A DNA stretch of 64,000 nt from Pseudomonas jessenii (lineage in GTDB: Bacteria > Pseudomonadota > Gammaproteobacteria > Pseudomonadales > Pseudomonadaceae), in the NCBI RefSeq assembly GCF_002236115.1, contig NZ_NIWT01000010.1, positions 248,001 to 312,000 on the forward strand, read 5' to 3'. Below are positions 61,442-64,000 of the stretch, one piece after another. A program made the position numbers and the translations under genes. The stretch's first letter is position 1; every line of letters starts with the position of its first letter. Below the pieces are notes generated by a model. The model did not search any database. It was not told the DNA's origin and saw only the letters and a list, made by a program, of their open reading frames with translations.

Positions 61442-62128
61442 TTACTTAGCAGCTTTTTTACGAGGCGCTGGTGCTTGTGGTTTCAGTTCTTCTTGGCGAC
61501 CACCAATTACTTCGCCTTTGAAGATCCAAACCTTTACACCGATCACACCGTAAGTGGTGTGAGCTTCGTAGTTGGCATAGTCGATGTCGGCACGCAGGGT
61601 GTGCAATGGCACACGACCTTCGCGATACCATTCAGTACGTGCGATTTCAGCACCGCCGAGACGACCGCTCACTTGGATTTTGATGCCTTTGGCACCAATG
61701 CGCATGGCGTTCTGTACTGCGCGCTTCATAGCGCGACGGAACATTACGCGACGCTCCAGCTGCTGAGCTACGCTCTGCGCAACCAGCATACCGTCGAGCT
61801 CCGGCTTGCGGATCTCTTCGATATTGATGTGCACAGGCACACCCATTTGCTTGGTCAGGTCCTGACGCAGTTTCTCAACATCTTCACCTTTCTTCCCGAT
61901 AACGATACCTGGACGAGCGGTGTGGATGGTGATGCGTGCAGTTTGGGCCGGACGATGGATATCGATACGGCTTACGGACGCGCTTTTTAGTTTGTCTTGG
62001 AGGTACTCACGCACATTCAGATCTGCGAGCAAATAGTCCGCATAAGTCCGACCGTCTGCGTACCAGACGGAGGTGTGCTCCTTGACGATTCCCAGGCGAA
62101 TGCCAATGGGATGTACTTTCTGACCCAT
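61442..62128 (-). CDS. rpsC: 30S ribosomal protein S3
   Basis: This 228-residue protein starts MGQKVHPIGIRLGIVKEHTS. It has a KH domain (GIVIGKKGEDVEKLRQDL) and a C-terminal S3 domain (VMFRRAMKRAVQNAMRIG, SGRLGGAEIARTEWYREG). I chose the ATG at 62128; the longer frame runs into rplV. A Lys/Pro tail ends the protein. Confidence 0.98.
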   Translation of the reverse strand: MGQKVHPIGIRLGIVKEHTSVWYADGRTYADYLLADLNVREYLQDKLKSASVSRIDIHRPAQTARITIHTARPGIVIGKKGEDVEKLRQDLTKQMGVPVHINIEEIRKPELDGMLVAQSVAQQLERRVMFRRAMKRAVQNAMRIGAKGIKIQVSGRLGGAEIARTEWYREGRVPLHTLRADIDYANYEAHTTYGVIGVKVWIFKGEVIGGRQEELKPQAPAPRKKAAK

Positions 62129-62141
62129 CTCTTCGACTCCG

Positions 62142-62474
62142 TTACTTGTCAGCAACCTTGACAGTGATATGGCAAGACCGCTTGACGATGCGATCAGCAC
62201 GGCCTTTGGCACGTGGCATGATGCGCTTCAGCGAACGCCCTTCGTTGACGAAAACAGTGCTGACCTTCAGGTCATCAACGTCTGCGCCTTCGTTATGCTC
62301 GGCGTTGGCTACGGCCGACTCCAGCACTTTCTTCATGATCTCGGCGGCTTTCTTACTGCTGAAAGCCAACAGGTTGAGCGCTTCGCCCACCTTCTTCCCG
62401 CGGATCTGGTCGGCGACCAAGCGGGCTTTCTGGGCGGAGATTCGAGCGCCCGACAACTTAGCGGCTACTTCCAT
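62142..62474 (-). CDS. rplV: 50S ribosomal protein L22
   Basis: This 110-residue protein lines the exit tunnel. It starts [20 protein letters not shown] and ends with the beta-hairpin loop containing [20 protein letters not shown]. It is 13 bp before rpsC. Confidence 0.98.
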
Positions 62475-62485
62475 TTCCTAACCCC

Positions 62486-62761
62486 TTAACGCTTGGCTTT
62501 CTTGTCTGCCACGTGCCCGCGATAAGTGCGGGTACCGGCGAACTCGCCCAGTTTGTGGCCGACCATGTCTTCGTTCACGAGAACTGGGACGTGCTGACGA
62601 CCGTTGTGTACTGCGATGGTCAGACCGACCATTTGTGGCAGGATCATCGAACGACGCGACCAGGTTTTCACCGGTTTGCGATCGTTCTTTTCCGCCGCCA
62701 CTTCGATCTTCTTCAGTAGGTGAAGATCGATAAAAGGACCTTTTTTCAGAGAACGTGGCAC
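62486..62761 (-). CDS. rpsS: 30S ribosomal protein S19
   Basis: This 91-residue protein starts MPRSLKKGPFIDLHLLKKIE and includes WSRRSMILPQMVGLTIAVHN and HKLGEFAGTRTYRGH. It lies 16 bp after rplB. Confidence 0.98.
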   Translation of the reverse strand: MPRSLKKGPFIDLHLLKKIEVAAEKNDRKPVKTWSRRSMILPQMVGLTIAVHNGRQHVPVLVNEDMVGHKLGEFAGTRTYRGHVADKKAKR

Positions 62762-62777
62762 TGTCGTATCCCTCTAT

Positions 62778-63602
62778 TTACTTGCGACGACGGACGATCA
62801 TTTTGTCGGTACGCTTATTACCACGAGTCTTCGCGCCCTTAGTCGGGAAGCCCCATGGCGATACCGGATGACGACCACCAGAGGTACGACCTTCACCACC
62901 ACCATGTGGGTGGTCAACCGGGTTCATGGCAACACCACGAACGGTTGGGCGAACGCCACGCCAGCGTTTGGCACCAGCTTTACCCAGCGAACGCAGGCTG
63001 TGCTCGGAGTTCGAGACTTCGCCCAGGGTCGCACGGCATTCAGCCAGGACTTTACGCATTTCACCGGAACGCAGACGCAGGGTAACGTACACGCCTTCAC
63101 GAGCGATCAGCTGAGCCGAAGCACCAGCGGAACGAGCGATCTGTGCGCCTTTACCTGGCTTCAGTTCGATGCCGTGTACGGTAGAACCGACTGGAATGTT
63201 GCGCAGTTGCAGAGCGTTACCTGGCTTGATTGGAGCCAGAGCGCCTGCGATCAGCGTGTCGCCAGCACTCACGCCTTTAGGGGCGATGATGTAGCGGCGC
63301 TCGCCGTCTGCGTAGCAGAGCAGTGCGATGTGAGCAGTACGGTTTGGATCGTATTCGATACGCTCGACAGTGGCGACGATGCCATCTTTGTCGTTGCGAC
63401 GGAAATCGACCATACGGTAATGCTGCTTATGACCACCACCGATGTGACGAGTGGTAATACGGCCATTGTTGTTACGACCACCAGTCTTCGATTTCTTCTC
63501 GAGCAGCGGTGCGTGAGGAGCGCCTTTATGCAGCTCCTGGTTGACCACCTTGACCACAAAACGGCGGCCAGGGGAAGTCGGTTTGCATTTAACGATTGCC
63601 AT
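62778..63602 (-). CDS. rplB: 50S ribosomal protein L2
   Basis: This 274-residue peptidyl-transferase-region protein has MAIVKCKPTSPGRRFVVKV, RHIGGGHKQHYRMVDFRRN and the conserved C-terminal VRGVAMNPVDHPHGGGEG containing the His important for the ribosome active region. It is 14 bp downstream of rplW. Confidence 0.98.
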   Translation of the reverse strand: MAIVKCKPTSPGRRFVVKVVNQELHKGAPHAPLLEKKSKTGGRNNNGRITTRHIGGGHKQHYRMVDFRRNDKDGIVATVERIEYDPNRTAHIALLCYADGERRYIIAPKGVSAGDTLIAGALAPIKPGNALQLRNIPVGSTVHGIELKPGKGAQIARSAGASAQLIAREGVYVTLRLRSGEMRKVLAECRATLGEVSNSEHSLRSLGKAGAKRWRGVRPTVRGVAMNPVDHPHGGGEGRTSGGRHPVSPWGFPTKGAKTRGNKRTDKMIVRRRK

Positions 63603-63616
63603 GATGCACCCCTTCC

Positions 63617-63916
63617 TTACTCAGCACTGCTGCTGAAATCGAGATCTTGGCCTGGCTGAAGGGAGATAACTGCCTTCTTCCAGTCATTACGCTTGCCCAG
63701 ACCGCGAGCAGTGCGCTTGCTCTTACCCAGAACATTCAGGGTAGTAACACGCTCTACTTTCACGCTGAACAGGCTTTCGACGGCCTTCTTGATTTCCAGC
63801 TTGGTTGCGTCGGTAGCAACCTTGAAAACGAACTGGCCTTTCTTGTCTGCCAGAACCGTAGCCTTCTCGGAAACGTGCGGGCCAAGCAGAACTTTAAATA
63901 CGCGTTCCTGGTTCAT
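63617..63916 (-). CDS. rplW: 50S ribosomal protein L23
   Basis: This 99-residue tunnel-exit protein, docking site for trigger factor and SRP, starts [20 protein letters not shown] and contains [20 protein letters not shown]. Its ATG overlaps the rplD stop by 3 nt. Confidence 0.98.
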
Positions 63917-64000
63917 CCCAGCAGCTCCTCGAATTTCTTCACGGCCGACACGGTGATCAACACCTTGTCGTATGCGATCAGACTAACTGGATCGGAACCT
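63913..64000 (-). CDS. rplD: 50S ribosomal protein L4, C-terminal fragment
   Basis: Only the last 28 codons are inside the window. They end [20 protein letters not shown] and LLG before TGA at 63913-63915. That ending and the position before rplW identify L4, a tunnel protein and, in E. coli, the autorepressor of the S10 operon. The rest of the gene lies beyond 64000. Confidence 0.93.

Overview
The window is a chromosomal segment of a Pseudomonas of the P. fluorescens group. The evidence is high-GC coding sequence, gene order matching (from memory) P. aeruginosa PA4042-PA4069 and PA4232-PA4262, and abundant REP palindromes of the type found in that group. There is no prophage, plasmid, CRISPR array or tRNA gene. 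The only complete mobile element is one IS3-family insertion sequence.

Layout. 0-1.7 kb: two genes of a yfa/mag-type periplasmic cluster (DUF2138, cut by the window edge, and DUF2135). 2.0-5.2 kb: xseB-ispA-dxs, giving exonuclease VII small subunit and the isoprenoid enzymes Dxs and FPP synthase. 5.3-9.2 kb: cobalamin receptor BtuB facing a minus-strand ribA / membrane protein / BtuF-like cassette. 9.3-16.3 kb: a minus-strand riboflavin-centred operon, nrdR-ribD-ribE-ribBX-ribH-nusB-thiL-pgpA plus a solute-binding protein, joined mostly by ATGA or GTGA overlaps. 16.4-18.6 kb: YbaY-like lipoprotein, a methyltransferase and the thioredoxin/TPR protein CnoX. 19.1-22.4 kb: a four-gene histidine-rich protein / ABC transporter / DUF3299 operon, the family known in P. 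aeruginosa as zinc-starvation genes. 22.4-23.7 kb: the IS. 23.8-26.5 kb: oprG-like porin with an Anr-type site, and two sugar-nucleotide epimerase-like genes. 26.9-33.5 kb: the large helicase Lhr and an MscS channel. 33.7-38.8 kb: an MFS exporter, then a coupled operon of an internally deleted DUF72 gene, YbhP-like phosphatase, cardiolipin synthase ClsB and YbhN. 38.9-44.4 kb: accessory enzymes and regulators (hydrolase, DUF3182, GlxA-type regulator with isochorismatase, DUF417 protein with an RclR-like regulator). 44.5-51.6 kb: ssb, YajR-like MFS, uvrA, a ferritin lacking the heme-ligand Met, and katA. 51.8-64.0 kb: the S10-spc-alpha ribosomal protein supercluster from rplQ to a partial rplD, all on the minus strand.

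The most interesting non-coding structure is: (i) 25 REP cores in 12 clusters, all before 41.1 kb, including two whole REPINs with about 95% identical loops in inverted orientation flanking the zinc-operon promoter and first gene, and one REP pair split by the IS with a 3-bp target duplication; (ii) a roughly 155-bp near-complete palindrome between nusB and thiL; (iii) a 209-bp multi-hairpin region with an internal promoter between rpsN and rpsH; and (iv) a terminator/promoter junction between rpmJ and rpsM. I did not find a clearly unprecedented multi-gene defence or secretion system. The least characterised gene systems are the zinc-linked DUF2796/ABC/DUF3299 operon, the DUF3182-hydrolase pair and the DUF72-YbhP-ClsB-YbhN operon.
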